In this document: positions 17,170-24,619 of the stretch, one piece after another
How the letters are laid out: the number at the start of each line of letters is the position of its first letter
Numbering within the stretch: position 1 is the first letter of the stretch
Assembly: GCA_025361735.1 (NCBI GenBank)
Contig: JANYKD010000229.1
Coordinates: forward strand, 1-35,701
Length of the DNA stretch: 35,701 nt
From: Phycisphaerales bacterium
Lineage (GTDB): Bacteria > Planctomycetota > Phycisphaerae > Tepidisphaerales > Tepidisphaeraceae
Direction of reading: 5' to 3'
The notes under the pieces: model-generated
Database searches by the model: none
Seen by the model: the letters and a program-made list of their open reading frames with translations, nothing else
Told to the model about the DNA's origin: nothing
Program-made: the position numbers and the translations under genes

Positions 17170-19515
17170 ATGACTCGCAAGCTCGCGTTCGTTCTGGCCT
17201 GTGCCATGGCCATGCCGGCATTTGCCGGAGGAACTTCGCACTGGAACCATTCCTCGGAAGCCGATTTCAAGCAGGGCAAACTGAACCACGTCGTGGTCAC
17301 CAGCCTGGGCGACCTCAAGCTCTCCCGCGCGGTCAAAATGCTGCTGGAGCAGGATCCGAAGGTCACCAGCGTCAACTGCCTCGCCGAGGCCGCCGACGGA
17401 ACCATCTACGCCGGCACGGGCCCGGAAGGCGTCCTGCTGTCGTTCAAGGGCGACAAGGTCACCACACTGCTGACTCTCGAGGATGAGAACATCACCGCCT
17501 TGCTGCCCACCAAGGAAGGCGATCTGCTCATCGGCACCAGCGGCGAGAATGGCCGCGTGTTCAAGCTCGAAAAGTCGGCCGGCAAGCCCAAGGAGATATT
17601 CAAAGTCGAAGGCGTCCAGTACATCTGGCAGCTCCTGCAGACACCGGATGGCATGATCTACGCGGCCACGGGTCCCAAGGGCCAGCTCTATCAGATCAAG
17701 GCGGACGGTGCGAGCGAAGTCATCTTTGCCTGCGACGAGCACAACCTGCTGTCGATGGTATCCGATGGCAAGGAGACGCTTTACCTCGGGACCGATCCCA
17801 ACGGACTTGTCTATAAGTTCAATCGCACGACGAAGGACTTCTTCGTGATCTTCGACTCCGACGAACCCGAGATCGGTTCGATGCTGCTCGATGCCAGGGG
17901 CAACCTCTACGTGGCCACATCCCGTGCCAGCGACGCCGACGAGCAGACGCCCGACACCGACGAATCCGAGAAAGGTGGCCGGCCGGAGGGAATGGACAAC
18001 AATCCCGCGTTGCCCAAGCCCGTCCCCGGGAATCCGCCGGCCAAGCCGGAACCCGCTCCCGGCGACCCGAACCCGATCCCCCGTGTGGGCCTCCGTTTCA
18101 TGTTCGCCGACGATGCGGATCAACCCGAGCCCCAAGTCCCCGGTGCCAAGCCCGGTCCCATGCCCGTCAAGCCGCCCGTGATGGCACCGCTCCAGCCGGG
18201 CGGCAAAATGCCAAAGATGCCCAACCTCCCCCCTGTCGGCGCTGGGCCAAACCCCGAGGGCAATGCCATCTATCGCGTCGACCCCGAGGGTTTCGTCACC
18301 GAGATATTCCGCCAGCCCGTCATGTTTCTTTCCATGATCGAAAAGGATGGCGTGCTCATTGTTGGCACCGGCAGTGACGGCCTGGTGTATCAGATCAACC
18401 CGGCCGCCGACGAAACCAGTGTCATCGCCAAGGTTGATCCCAAGCAGGTCTCGGCCATGCTGGCCGCGAAGGATGGCCGGGTCGTCCTGGGCATGTCCAA
18501 CATCGGCGGCATCGCCACCATGAGCAGTGGTTTTGCGACCGAAGGCACGTTCATCAGCCCCGTGCTGAACGCCGGACAGATCAGCCGCTTCGGCAAGATT
18601 CGCCTACACGGTTCCCTGCCAACCGACGCCAGCCTGACCATCGCCACCCGCAGCGGCAATCTTCAGGAACCATCGGAAAAGACCTGGTCAAAGTGGAGCG
18701 ATGAGATGCCGGCCGCCGAGTTCCTGCAGACGCCATCGCCGTCGGCGCGGTTCTTCCAGTACCGCCTGATGTTCAAGAGCAAGGACGGCAAGAACACCGC
18801 GGCCGTGGATAATCTCGACGTGGCCTATCTCGTGCCCAATCTGCCGCCGCAAATCAAGTCGATCAAGGTTGGCGCGGACACCGAGAAACCCTCGACGCCG
18901 ATGCCCAACGCCAAGCCATTTGCGATGCCTCAGGCGCCCGCGGAGAAGGCCGACCGGCACATGGTGCCCATCGCCTGGGAAGCCGCCGATCCCGGCAACG
19001 ATGCCCTCGAGTACACCCTCTTCTATCGACAGGGCACAGCCGGCCCGTGGGTGCAACTGGCCGAAAAGCTCAAGGAAACAAACTTTACCTGGGACACACG
19101 GGCGGCCAGCGATGGCCGCTACCAGGTCCGCGTCGTCGCCTCCGACGCCAAGAGCAACCCCAAGGGCCAGGGTAAGACCGCCAGCCGGGTGAGCGGCCAG
19201 TTCCTGATCGACAACACGCCGCCGGTCATTGGCGACATCAAGAGCGTCGTGGACGGCAAAAGCGTGAAGGTCGAAGCCCGGGTGGTCGACCGCACCGGAA
19301 CGGTGGCTTCCGTAGATTATGCGGTAGATTCAAAAGACGACTGGCAGGCGGCCGAAGCTTCTGATAAGATTTTCGATTCGCCCGAAGAGGGCGTCGTTTT
19401 TACGGCCGATGGGTTGTCGGCCGGGGCGCATCAGATAACGATCCGCGCCACTGACGATCACGGCAATCAGTCGTACGAGACCGTGCAGGTGAAAGTCGGC
19501 GACGAGAAACGATAG
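17170..19515 (+). CDS. Secreted beta-propeller / Ig-like domain protein
   Basis: A 781-residue exported protein. ATG at 17170 follows AAAGGA and opens a signal peptide (MTRKLAFVLACAMAMPAFA). Residues about 55-265 contain repeated propeller blades of the form DGTIYAGTGPEGVLLSFK, EGDLLIGTSGENGRVFKLE and DGMIYAATGPKGQLYQIK. A Pro-rich, acidic linker covers about 267-357, then more blades (GVLIVGTGSDGLVYQIN). The C-terminal third has a fibronectin/Ig-like segment (LEYTLFYRQGTAGPWVQLAE) and a last Ig-like domain. It probably works with the S55 protein just upstream in one operon, at the cell surface or in the periplasm. The propeller could be a scaffold or ligand-binding platform; no enzyme motif is seen. 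Confidence 0.85.
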   Translation: MTRKLAFVLACAMAMPAFAGGTSHWNHSSEADFKQGKLNHVVVTSLGDLKLSRAVKMLLEQDPKVTSVNCLAEAADGTIYAGTGPEGVLLSFKGDKVTTLLTLEDENITALLPTKEGDLLIGTSGENGRVFKLEKSAGKPKEIFKVEGVQYIWQLLQTPDGMIYAATGPKGQLYQIKADGASEVIFACDEHNLLSMVSDGKETLYLGTDPNGLVYKFNRTTKDFFVIFDSDEPEIGSMLLDARGNLYVATSRASDADEQTPDTDESEKGGRPEGMDNNPALPKPVPGNPPAKPEPAPGDPNPIPRVGLRFMFADDADQPEPQVPGAKPGPMPVKPPVMAPLQPGGKMPKMPNLPPVGAGPNPEGNAIYRVDPEGFVTEIFRQPVMFLSMIEKDGVLIVGTGSDGLVYQINPAADETSVIAKVDPKQVSAMLAAKDGRVVLGMSNIGGIATMSSGFATEGTFISPVLNAGQISRFGKIRLHGSLPTDASLTIATRSGNLQEPSEKTWSKWSDEMPAAEFLQTPSPSARFFQYRLMFKSKDGKNTAAVDNLDVAYLVPNLPPQIKSIKVGADTEKPSTPMPNAKPFAMPQAPAEKADRHMVPIAWEAADPGNDALEYTLFYRQGTAGPWVQLAEKLKETNFTWDTRAASDGRYQVRVVASDAKSNPKGQGKTASRVSGQFLIDNTPPVIGDIKSVVDGKSVKVEARVVDRTGTVASVDYAVDSKDDWQAAEASDKIFDSPEEGVVFTADGLSAGAHQITIRATDDHGNQSYETVQVKVGDEKR

Positions 19516-19563
19516 AGCCAGTGTATTGCGGCCGCCGCGCCGCCGTGAGCAGGAGTCAGAGCT

Positions 19564-19698
19564 ATGCATTATCCGCACAAGGTCAGCAAGGTTAAACGAG
19601 CCCGCGCCGTCGGTTTTCGATCCCGCATGAAAACCGCCAACGGCCGCAAGATGATCAACCGCAAGCGCCGCGCCGGCCGGCGCGTGCAGGTGGTCTGA
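19564..19698 (+). CDS. rpmH: 50S ribosomal protein L34
   Basis: A 44-codon gene. The product, starting MHYPHKVSKVKRARAVGF and ending RRAGRRVQVV, has the L34 core: Lys/Arg-rich, GFRSRMKTANGRKMINRKRR, matching the universal GFRxRMxTxxGRxVLxRRRxKGR pattern. AGGAG lies 8 bp before the ATG. L34 is a structural protein of the large subunit. It is 48 bp behind the beta-propeller gene on the same strand but is followed by a convergent glycosyltransferase rather than rnpA, so the usual rpmH-rnpA-yidC neighbourhood is absent. A GC-rich hairpin follows the stop. Confidence 0.95.
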   Translation: MHYPHKVSKVKRARAVGFRSRMKTANGRKMINRKRRAGRRVQVV

Positions 19699-19703
19699 CA
19701 GTA

Positions 19704-19725
19704 CCGCCGGTTCCCTCACCGGCGG
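19704..19725 (+). terminator. Stem-loop after rpmH, possible terminator
   Basis: CCGCCGGT and ACCGGCGG form a perfect 8-bp stem around a 6-base loop, starting 5 bp after the rpmH stop. No U-run follows, so intrinsic termination is uncertain; it may stabilise the 3' end of the transcript. Confidence 0.5.
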
Positions 19726-19811
19726 AATCTGACACGTCCGCAACATTCCGACGTCGAAACCGACTCACCGCGATCCGCAAGGAACGTGGTGAGTCTTTGT
19801 TGGTTTGGAGT

Positions 19812-20888
19812 TCACGCCTTTGTCTGTCCGGCGATCTGCTCCATCCGCTCGTCGATGGCGTGGCAGGCTTCCAGGGCATTGAAACGCGAGAGAATGCGAG
19901 AAAGATCCTTTTCGTAGCCGGCCGGGGGTTCGGTCAGCCAGGTGTTCTGAATCTGCGTCGCCAGCCGGTCGCCCGAACCGGTCTCGTAAAGGCAGGCGTG
20001 CTGCATGGCCTCGGGCAGCAGTTCCGGATAGACGCCCGTGTTGGGAAAGATCGGCCAGCAACCGGCATTGAGCGCGCGGACGGCGTGGTAGTCGGACGGT
20101 GCGTTGGCGCGGGTTGAGAACATCACCCCGGCCTGGTGCAAGGCGCGAATCTGGCTGATCTCATCTTGCTCGGCGATGGTGTATCGCGGCCCCCGTGTTT
20201 CCAGGCCCACAACCGGGCCGATGGTTATCAGCGTAACCTTCTCATTGCGTCGTTCCAGCATGCCCAAGGCATGGTTGAGCGAGCGCATATCCGCATCGCG
20301 GGTGTCGACAAAGAGCACACGCGGATCCCGCCGGATCTGTTCCTGCTGGAGAAGGTCATGGTCCAGCGTGAAATCGACCGGTGGAGGCATCAGATGTGCT
20401 TTTCCGGTCAGTTCAGGCAGAGGATTGCGGGCGGACAATTCCGGATGCTTGTCCACCAGCGATGTTGCCTTCCGCAGAAATGTCTTGAGATGATAGAGCG
20501 AATTGAACCAGATTTCGGTGGCCGCGTTTGCCGTCGTCAGGTTCACCAGATGCAGGGGCGACTCGGCCCGCAGTCCCTCGGCCGGAAGCTGGTTGTCATG
20601 GAAATAAACCACCGCGGGCTTGGCGGTGAGGTCGGGAACCATGCGCAACAGGTCGGCAAGGTTCATGGCCTCGCTGGTGAAGAGGACGTCGGCCGGGCCG
20701 AACCAGTGACGGGAAAGCTGCTCGGAGAACCAGTGGGCCGCGGCGGCCAGGCGGCGCTCGATGCGCCGCGGCGGCAGGCGCAGCAAGGTCCAGCGGTGGC
20801 GGCTGTAGCGCATGATCGTCTCGAGCATGGCCCGTCGGGCACCGCCAAAGAACGGCTCAAGAGCCAGAATATCCAACTGCTTCGCCAT
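19812..20888 (-). CDS. DUF3524 glycosyltransferase, tRNA-queuosine mannosyltransferase-like
   Basis: A 358-residue protein starting at ATG 20888. The N-terminus LDILALEPFFGGARRAMLET, the following HRWTLLRLPPRRIERRL, the segment TSEAMNLADLLR and the YFHDNQLP motif (about 95-102) match the DUF3524/GTDC1 pattern (LEPFYGGSH, W-x-LP, S-x-MLNLAELLGL, YFHENQLxYP). Family members were shown in animals to mannosylate queuosine in tRNA-Asp, and bacterial homologues are presumed to act likewise. The C-terminal half (LNAGCWPIFPNTGVYPELLP) is a GT-B donor-binding domain. Convergent with rpmH. Substrate is inferred from the family; no tgt or queuosine gene is in the window. Confidence 0.85.
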   Translation of the reverse strand: MAKQLDILALEPFFGGARRAMLETIMRYSRHRWTLLRLPPRRIERRLAAAAHWFSEQLSRHWFGPADVLFTSEAMNLADLLRMVPDLTAKPAVVYFHDNQLPAEGLRAESPLHLVNLTTANAATEIWFNSLYHLKTFLRKATSLVDKHPELSARNPLPELTGKAHLMPPPVDFTLDHDLLQQEQIRRDPRVLFVDTRDADMRSLNHALGMLERRNEKVTLITIGPVVGLETRGPRYTIAEQDEISQIRALHQAGVMFSTRANAPSDYHAVRALNAGCWPIFPNTGVYPELLPEAMQHACLYETGSGDRLATQIQNTWLTEPPAGYEKDLSRILSRFNALEACHAIDERMEQIAGQTKA

Positions 20889-21216
20889 AAGTCCCCATTC
20901 CGGGGAATCGCATTATGCGGGAAAGATGGACAAAACAGAAGCGCGGCTCGTTCGATAGAATCAAGGATTCCGGGCAGATCCGGCCAGCGCCTTGGTTCAA
21001 CTTCCTGTTCTGGTAACTCGGTTCGCAGTCCCGCGCTCATCGCCGTCTCACGATCTTCAACTCGAACGAATCCCCCTCGGCCACCGCCCGGGGGATGGCT
21101 CACAGCGCCACATCGCGTAGAATGCCCCTTGGCACGCCAGGCATCCGCGATCACCAATCGCGGCCACAGTGTGCGTGCCATGACATTTGAACAGACACGA
21201 CAGGAACGGGTGACAC
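20889..21216. other. Divergent intergenic region
   Basis: A 328-bp spacer between the glycosyltransferase (minus) and the Vps4-like ATPase (plus). It contains a hairpin with TCCCCC/GGGGGA arms at about 21070-21095. Open frames crossing it show no protein-like features. Promoters are expected but I cannot point to a reliable one. Confidence 0.35.
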
Positions 21217-22371
21217 ATGGCCGAAGTATCGTGGGACACATTCGAACGCTATCGTCAGAAGGGTCTGGATGCGCGGCGGGCCGGGCAGTGGGACTCGGCG
21301 CGCATCTATCTGCTGGAGGCGGCGCGGGCGATGACCGTGCTGGCGCGCCAGTCCGCCGGTGAGGAACTCCAGGAAGGCCGGCGCCAGATGGCCGCCCGCC
21401 TGCTGGATCTGGCCAAGGATTGCGAGAAGGCCCAGAGCGAACACCGCCGGCAACCGGGCGTATCTCGCTCGCGCATGGGCCCGGGCAACGAGACGGCCGC
21501 CGAGGGCGAGACTGACAAGACGGCCTCCCAGTGGATTGTCAAGGAGAAGCCCACGCTTCGCTTCAGCGATGTCGCGGGGCTCGATCGCGTAAAGGAAGAG
21601 ATCCGCCTGAAGATGGTCTATCCGTTTGAGCATCCGGAGCTGGCGAAGAAATTCGGTGTGCGTCTCGGCGGCGGCGTGCTCATGTGGGGCCCGCCCGGCA
21701 CCGGCAAGACGATGCTCGCCAAGGCGACCGCCGGCGAGATCGACGCGACTTTCTTCACGGTTTCACCGGCCGAACTGCTCAGCAAATGGGTCGGCGAGGC
21801 CGAACAGAATATCAAGAAACTCTTCGATGCCGCCAAGCAGGAAAAGCGCTCGATCATCTTCATTGACGAGATCGAAGCTCTGGTGCCTGCCCGCCAGGAT
21901 GAGGGATCGAGCGTGATGCAGCGCGTTGTCCCGCAGATCCTGCAGGGCATGGAAGGCTTCGACAAGAAAGGCGATCAGGCCGTGCTGTTCATGGGCGCCA
22001 CCAATGTCCCCTGGCAGCTCGACCCCGCCGTGATGCGCCCCGGCCGCTTTGACGAGAAGGTCTACATCCCCCTGCCCGACCTGGCCGCCCGCCGCAAGAT
22101 GCTGGAGATCTATCTCAGCAAGCGTCCCGTGGACCCCAGCGTGAACTTCGACGTTCTGGCTCAGAAACTCGACGGCTACAGTGGTGCCGACATCAAGTAT
22201 ATCTGCGACAAGTCGGCCACAATTCCCTTCCTCCGCAGCGTGGCCACGGGCACCGAAGGATGCATCGATAACCAGATCATCGACGATTCGATCGTTGACA
22301 CGCCGCGATCGGTGACTCCGGAGCAACTGAAGCGCTTCGAGGCGTGGGGCAAGGAAGCGGCAACGGCGTAG
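21217..22371 (+). CDS. Vps4/FtsH-like AAA ATPase with MIT- or TPR-like N-terminal domain
   Basis: A 384-residue protein with two parts. Residues 1-75 are a helical hairpin domain (FERYRQKGLDARRAGQWDSA, then ARIYLLEAARAMTVLARQSA) resembling MIT or TPR-like bundles. After a hydrophilic linker comes one classic AAA module: DVAGLDRVKEEIR, Walker A GPPGTGKT (158-165), pore-loop-region SKWVGEAE, Walker B IIFIDEIEAL (D217/E218), GATNVPWQLDPAVMRPGRFD with the arginine finger, and a C-terminal lid (KLDGYSGADIKYICDKSA). This layout matches Vps4/katanin rather than FtsH, which would have membrane helices and a protease domain. It is probably a cytosolic hexameric unfoldase or remodeller. No ESCRT-III-like partner is in the window. 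Confidence 0.88.
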   Translation: MAEVSWDTFERYRQKGLDARRAGQWDSARIYLLEAARAMTVLARQSAGEELQEGRRQMAARLLDLAKDCEKAQSEHRRQPGVSRSRMGPGNETAAEGETDKTASQWIVKEKPTLRFSDVAGLDRVKEEIRLKMVYPFEHPELAKKFGVRLGGGVLMWGPPGTGKTMLAKATAGEIDATFFTVSPAELLSKWVGEAEQNIKKLFDAAKQEKRSIIFIDEIEALVPARQDEGSSVMQRVVPQILQGMEGFDKKGDQAVLFMGATNVPWQLDPAVMRPGRFDEKVYIPLPDLAARRKMLEIYLSKRPVDPSVNFDVLAQKLDGYSGADIKYICDKSATIPFLRSVATGTEGCIDNQIIDDSIVDTPRSVTPEQLKRFEAWGKEAATA

Positions 22372-22496
22372 ACCGCGCGCTACGACCTTGTGTATTGAGC
22401 CCGACTGTGTGGCGATGCCTTCGCGCACACGCTACAATCCCCGCATGGCCCGACGCCGCTAACCACAGGGCCTGATAACAGCGGCACTACAAGGAT

Positions 22497-23603
22497 ATGG
22501 CTGATGAAAGAATTCGGACGCAGATTGCACTTCTCGCAGCACGCCTGATGTACGAACGCCAGGAAACGGAGTACTTCACCGCCAAACGAAAAGCGGCCAG
22601 GCAACTCGGGGTCGAATACCGCTTCCGGCCTGGCGACCTGCCTTCCAACGCTCAAATCCGCGACCAGATCCAGGGCTTGGCCAATCTCTACGAAGGCGAG
22701 AAGCGCACTGAGCGCCTCAAGGAAATGCGCTTGGAGGCGCTGGGCATGATGCGCCTGCTCCAGCGATTCCGGCCGCGGCTCATCGGCAGCGTCTGGACCG
22801 GACATATCCGCAAGGGCTCGGACATCGACCTGCACATTTTCAGCAACCACCTGTCGGCCATCACCTCCCTGCTGGAGGACGAGAACCTCGAATACATCGT
22901 CGAGCACAAACGAGTCGTGAAGCACGGCGAAGAACAGATGTTCACACACATCCACGTCAGCGACCGTTTCAGCTTCGAACTGACACTGTACGCCGAAGAC
23001 AAGGTCAACTACGTTTTCAAGAGCTCGATCACCGGCCGGGCGATCGAGCGGGCAACCCTGCCGGAGCTGGAGCAGTTCCTGCTGAACGAATATCCCGGGA
23101 TCGATCTGGAAACTGCCGGGCAACAGTTGGAAGACCACATCGACCGCTTCGATCTCTATCGCATGTTGCTCGTGCCCTTGGAGAAGGTCAAACAGAACCC
23201 CGCGTATCACCCCGAAGGTGATGCCCTCTACCACAGTCTGCAGGTGTTCGAACTGTCGCGGCACCGCGTGCCGTACGACGAGGAATTCCTGTTGGCGGCG
23301 CTGTTGCACGATGTGGGCAAGGCCATCGACCCCGCGGATCATGTCGGGGCAGGACTGGCGGCACTCGAGGGCGCGATCACGCCACGGACCGCGACCCTGA
23401 TCGAACATCACATGGAAGCCCACGAATACCGCGACGGAACGCTGGGCCACCGGGCCAGGGAGCGGCTGCGCGAATTGGAGGATTTCGAGGATCTCCTGCT
23501 GCTCGCCGAACTCGACCACGCCGGCCGGCAGACGGGCGTGATGGTCTGCGACGTCGACGAGGCATTGGAATTCGTGCGCAAGATCGAAGCACAGTGGGAT
23601 TAA
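22497..23603 (+). CDS. Nucleotidyltransferase-HD domain protein
   Basis: A 368-residue protein with a helical N-terminus (about 1-85), a polymerase-beta-type nucleotidyltransferase core GSVWTGHIRKGSDIDLHIF (G97-S98 ... D109/D111) and an HD phosphohydrolase domain: His246 (YHSLQ), HD pair H271-D272 in LLHDVGKAID, and EHHMEAHEYR. The combination recalls proteins that add and remove nucleotides, such as GlnD or CCA-adding enzymes, but lacks their signature ACT or tRNA-binding domains, and I do not recognise a named family. The ATG at 22497 has AAGGA only one base upstream, so the true start may be an in-frame codon further in. The preceding AAA gene ends 125 bp upstream on the same strand. Confidence 0.8.
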   Translation: MADERIRTQIALLAARLMYERQETEYFTAKRKAARQLGVEYRFRPGDLPSNAQIRDQIQGLANLYEGEKRTERLKEMRLEALGMMRLLQRFRPRLIGSVWTGHIRKGSDIDLHIFSNHLSAITSLLEDENLEYIVEHKRVVKHGEEQMFTHIHVSDRFSFELTLYAEDKVNYVFKSSITGRAIERATLPELEQFLLNEYPGIDLETAGQQLEDHIDRFDLYRMLLVPLEKVKQNPAYHPEGDALYHSLQVFELSRHRVPYDEEFLLAALLHDVGKAIDPADHVGAGLAALEGAITPRTATLIEHHMEAHEYRDGTLGHRARERLRELEDFEDLLLLAELDHAGRQTGVMVCDVDEALEFVRKIEAQWD

Positions 23604-23647
23604 GCTGAGTGCTGAGTCACGAGGAACTATCGAACATCAACTCCGCA

Positions 23648-23729
23648 GGCCCGAAGGGCCGTTACCTTTGGTTGCCGTGGCCGTAAGGCCACGGGAATCA
23701 GGGTCCAATCACGAGAGGCCCGCAGGGCC
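23648..23729. repeat. Three GC-rich palindromes in the spacer
   Basis: Within the 200-bp spacer between two convergent genes are GGCCC-GAA-GGGCC (23648-23660), CCGTGGCC-GTAA-GGCCACGG (23675-23694) and GGCCC-GCA-GGGCC (23717-23729). Stems are perfect and loops 3-4 bases. They may end transcripts from both sides or be remnants of a dispersed palindromic repeat; no T-runs follow. Confidence 0.6.
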
Positions 23730-23803
23730 GGCACTTTGGGAGACACAAACAACCACTGTGGAATCTCCCGGGACTGCCCCTAACCCGGACCATTCTCCAG
23801 CGG

Positions 23804-24448
23804 CTACTCCCCCGCTTCAACCGCCTCACGCACATACTCATTCGTCCGCAGTTCGTCCGCCAGCGTCGAAGGATCACCATGACCGGGCAGAAGTGTCGTT
23901 TCCTTCGGAAGTTTCATGACCCGGCGAATCGACGCCTGGAGCGTCTTGTAGGACGAATCCGGCAGGTCGGTTCGGCCGACGGCGCCCATGATGATCAGAT
24001 CGCCGCCGATGACAATCTTCTCGGCCGGGAAATAGTACACCACATGCCCGGACGCATGCCCCGGCGTGTGTATGACTTCAACCGCCAGCGAGCCGATCGA
24101 CAGCTTCTCGCCGTCTTCCAGATAGCCGTCCGCCGATCGCGGCGCGATCTTGAACGGCAACGGAAACTGAGAGTTTGGTTTCTCAATCTTCAGTTCGTCG
24201 AGTTTGTGAACCAGCACCTTCGCATTGGGAAATCGCTCGGTCACAAGCAAGTGGTCGGCCATGTGGTCGAAGTGCCCGTGCGTCAGCCACAGGCCGATGA
24301 TCTCCCAGCCCTGTTTCACGGCTTCATCGAGCAGAGGTGCAACCGTGTGATCCGGCGCGTCAAAGAGAACCGCGACTTTCGCTTTCTCGTCTGCCACGAG
24401 ATAGGAGTTGGTCTGGGCAATGCCGCCGGCGTTAGAGTAGACCTTCAT
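23804..24448 (-). CDS. Metallo-beta-lactamase-fold hydrolase (glyoxalase II-like)
   Basis: A 214-residue hydrolase beginning at ATG 24448 (MKVYSNAGGIAQTNSYLVAD); the open frame upstream does not resemble the family. The zinc ligands are complete: THGHFDHM (H57, H59, D61, H62), H131 in HTPGHASGH, D150 in IVIGGDLI, H190 in LLPGHGD. This size and motif order match the stand-alone glyoxalase II/YcbL-type group, which hydrolyse thioesters such as S-lactoylglutathione, although other substrates are common. It is convergent with the NT-HD gene and follows the inverted-repeat element upstream. Confidence 0.9.
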   Translation of the reverse strand: MKVYSNAGGIAQTNSYLVADEKAKVAVLFDAPDHTVAPLLDEAVKQGWEIIGLWLTHGHFDHMADHLLVTERFPNAKVLVHKLDELKIEKPNSQFPLPFKIAPRSADGYLEDGEKLSIGSLAVEVIHTPGHASGHVVYYFPAEKIVIGGDLIIMGAVGRTDLPDSSYKTLQASIRRVMKLPKETTLLPGHGDPSTLADELRTNEYVREAVEAGE

Positions 24449-24484
24449 AGGTAGTCTTCTGATTGTCGAGCAACGGGGGCTGTC

Positions 24485-24612
24485 GAAACCCGAAATGCGA
24501 AACTCGAATTCCGAATCAATGACGAAGGGGCGAATGACCAAACACCCCTGCTCGTTCGGATTTGGTCATTCGGACATTCTTTCGGTTTTCGGATTTCGGA
24601 TTTCGGACTTCG
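24485..24612. repeat. Imperfect inverted-repeat element with a 12-bp perfect core
   Basis: CGAATGACCAAA (24531-24542) and TTTGGTCATTCG (24561-24572) are exact inverted repeats 18 bp apart. Outside them both arms are made of CCGAAAT-type units (left, 24485-24520) and their complement ATTTCGG units (right, 24573-24608). The whole forms a long imperfect hairpin of about 128 bp between the HEAT-repeat gene and the MBL gene. There is no coding content; it resembles a miniature non-autonomous repeat. Confidence 0.6.
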
Positions 24613-24619
24613 CCTGGCT

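Noticed and set aside
20889-21216. Spacer examined for tRNA or small RNA genes
   Set aside because: No cloverleaf with a GGTTCRANYCC-type T-arm could be found; only a GC-rich hairpin is present.
20136-21362. Plus-strand ORF of 408 codons spanning the glycosyltransferase and the start of the AAA gene
   Set aside because: It runs antisense to the DUF3524 gene and overlaps the well-supported AAA start in another frame.
22380-23519. Minus-strand ORF of 379 codons opposite the NT-HD gene
   Set aside because: No domain; the plus frame has intact nucleotidyltransferase and HD motifs.
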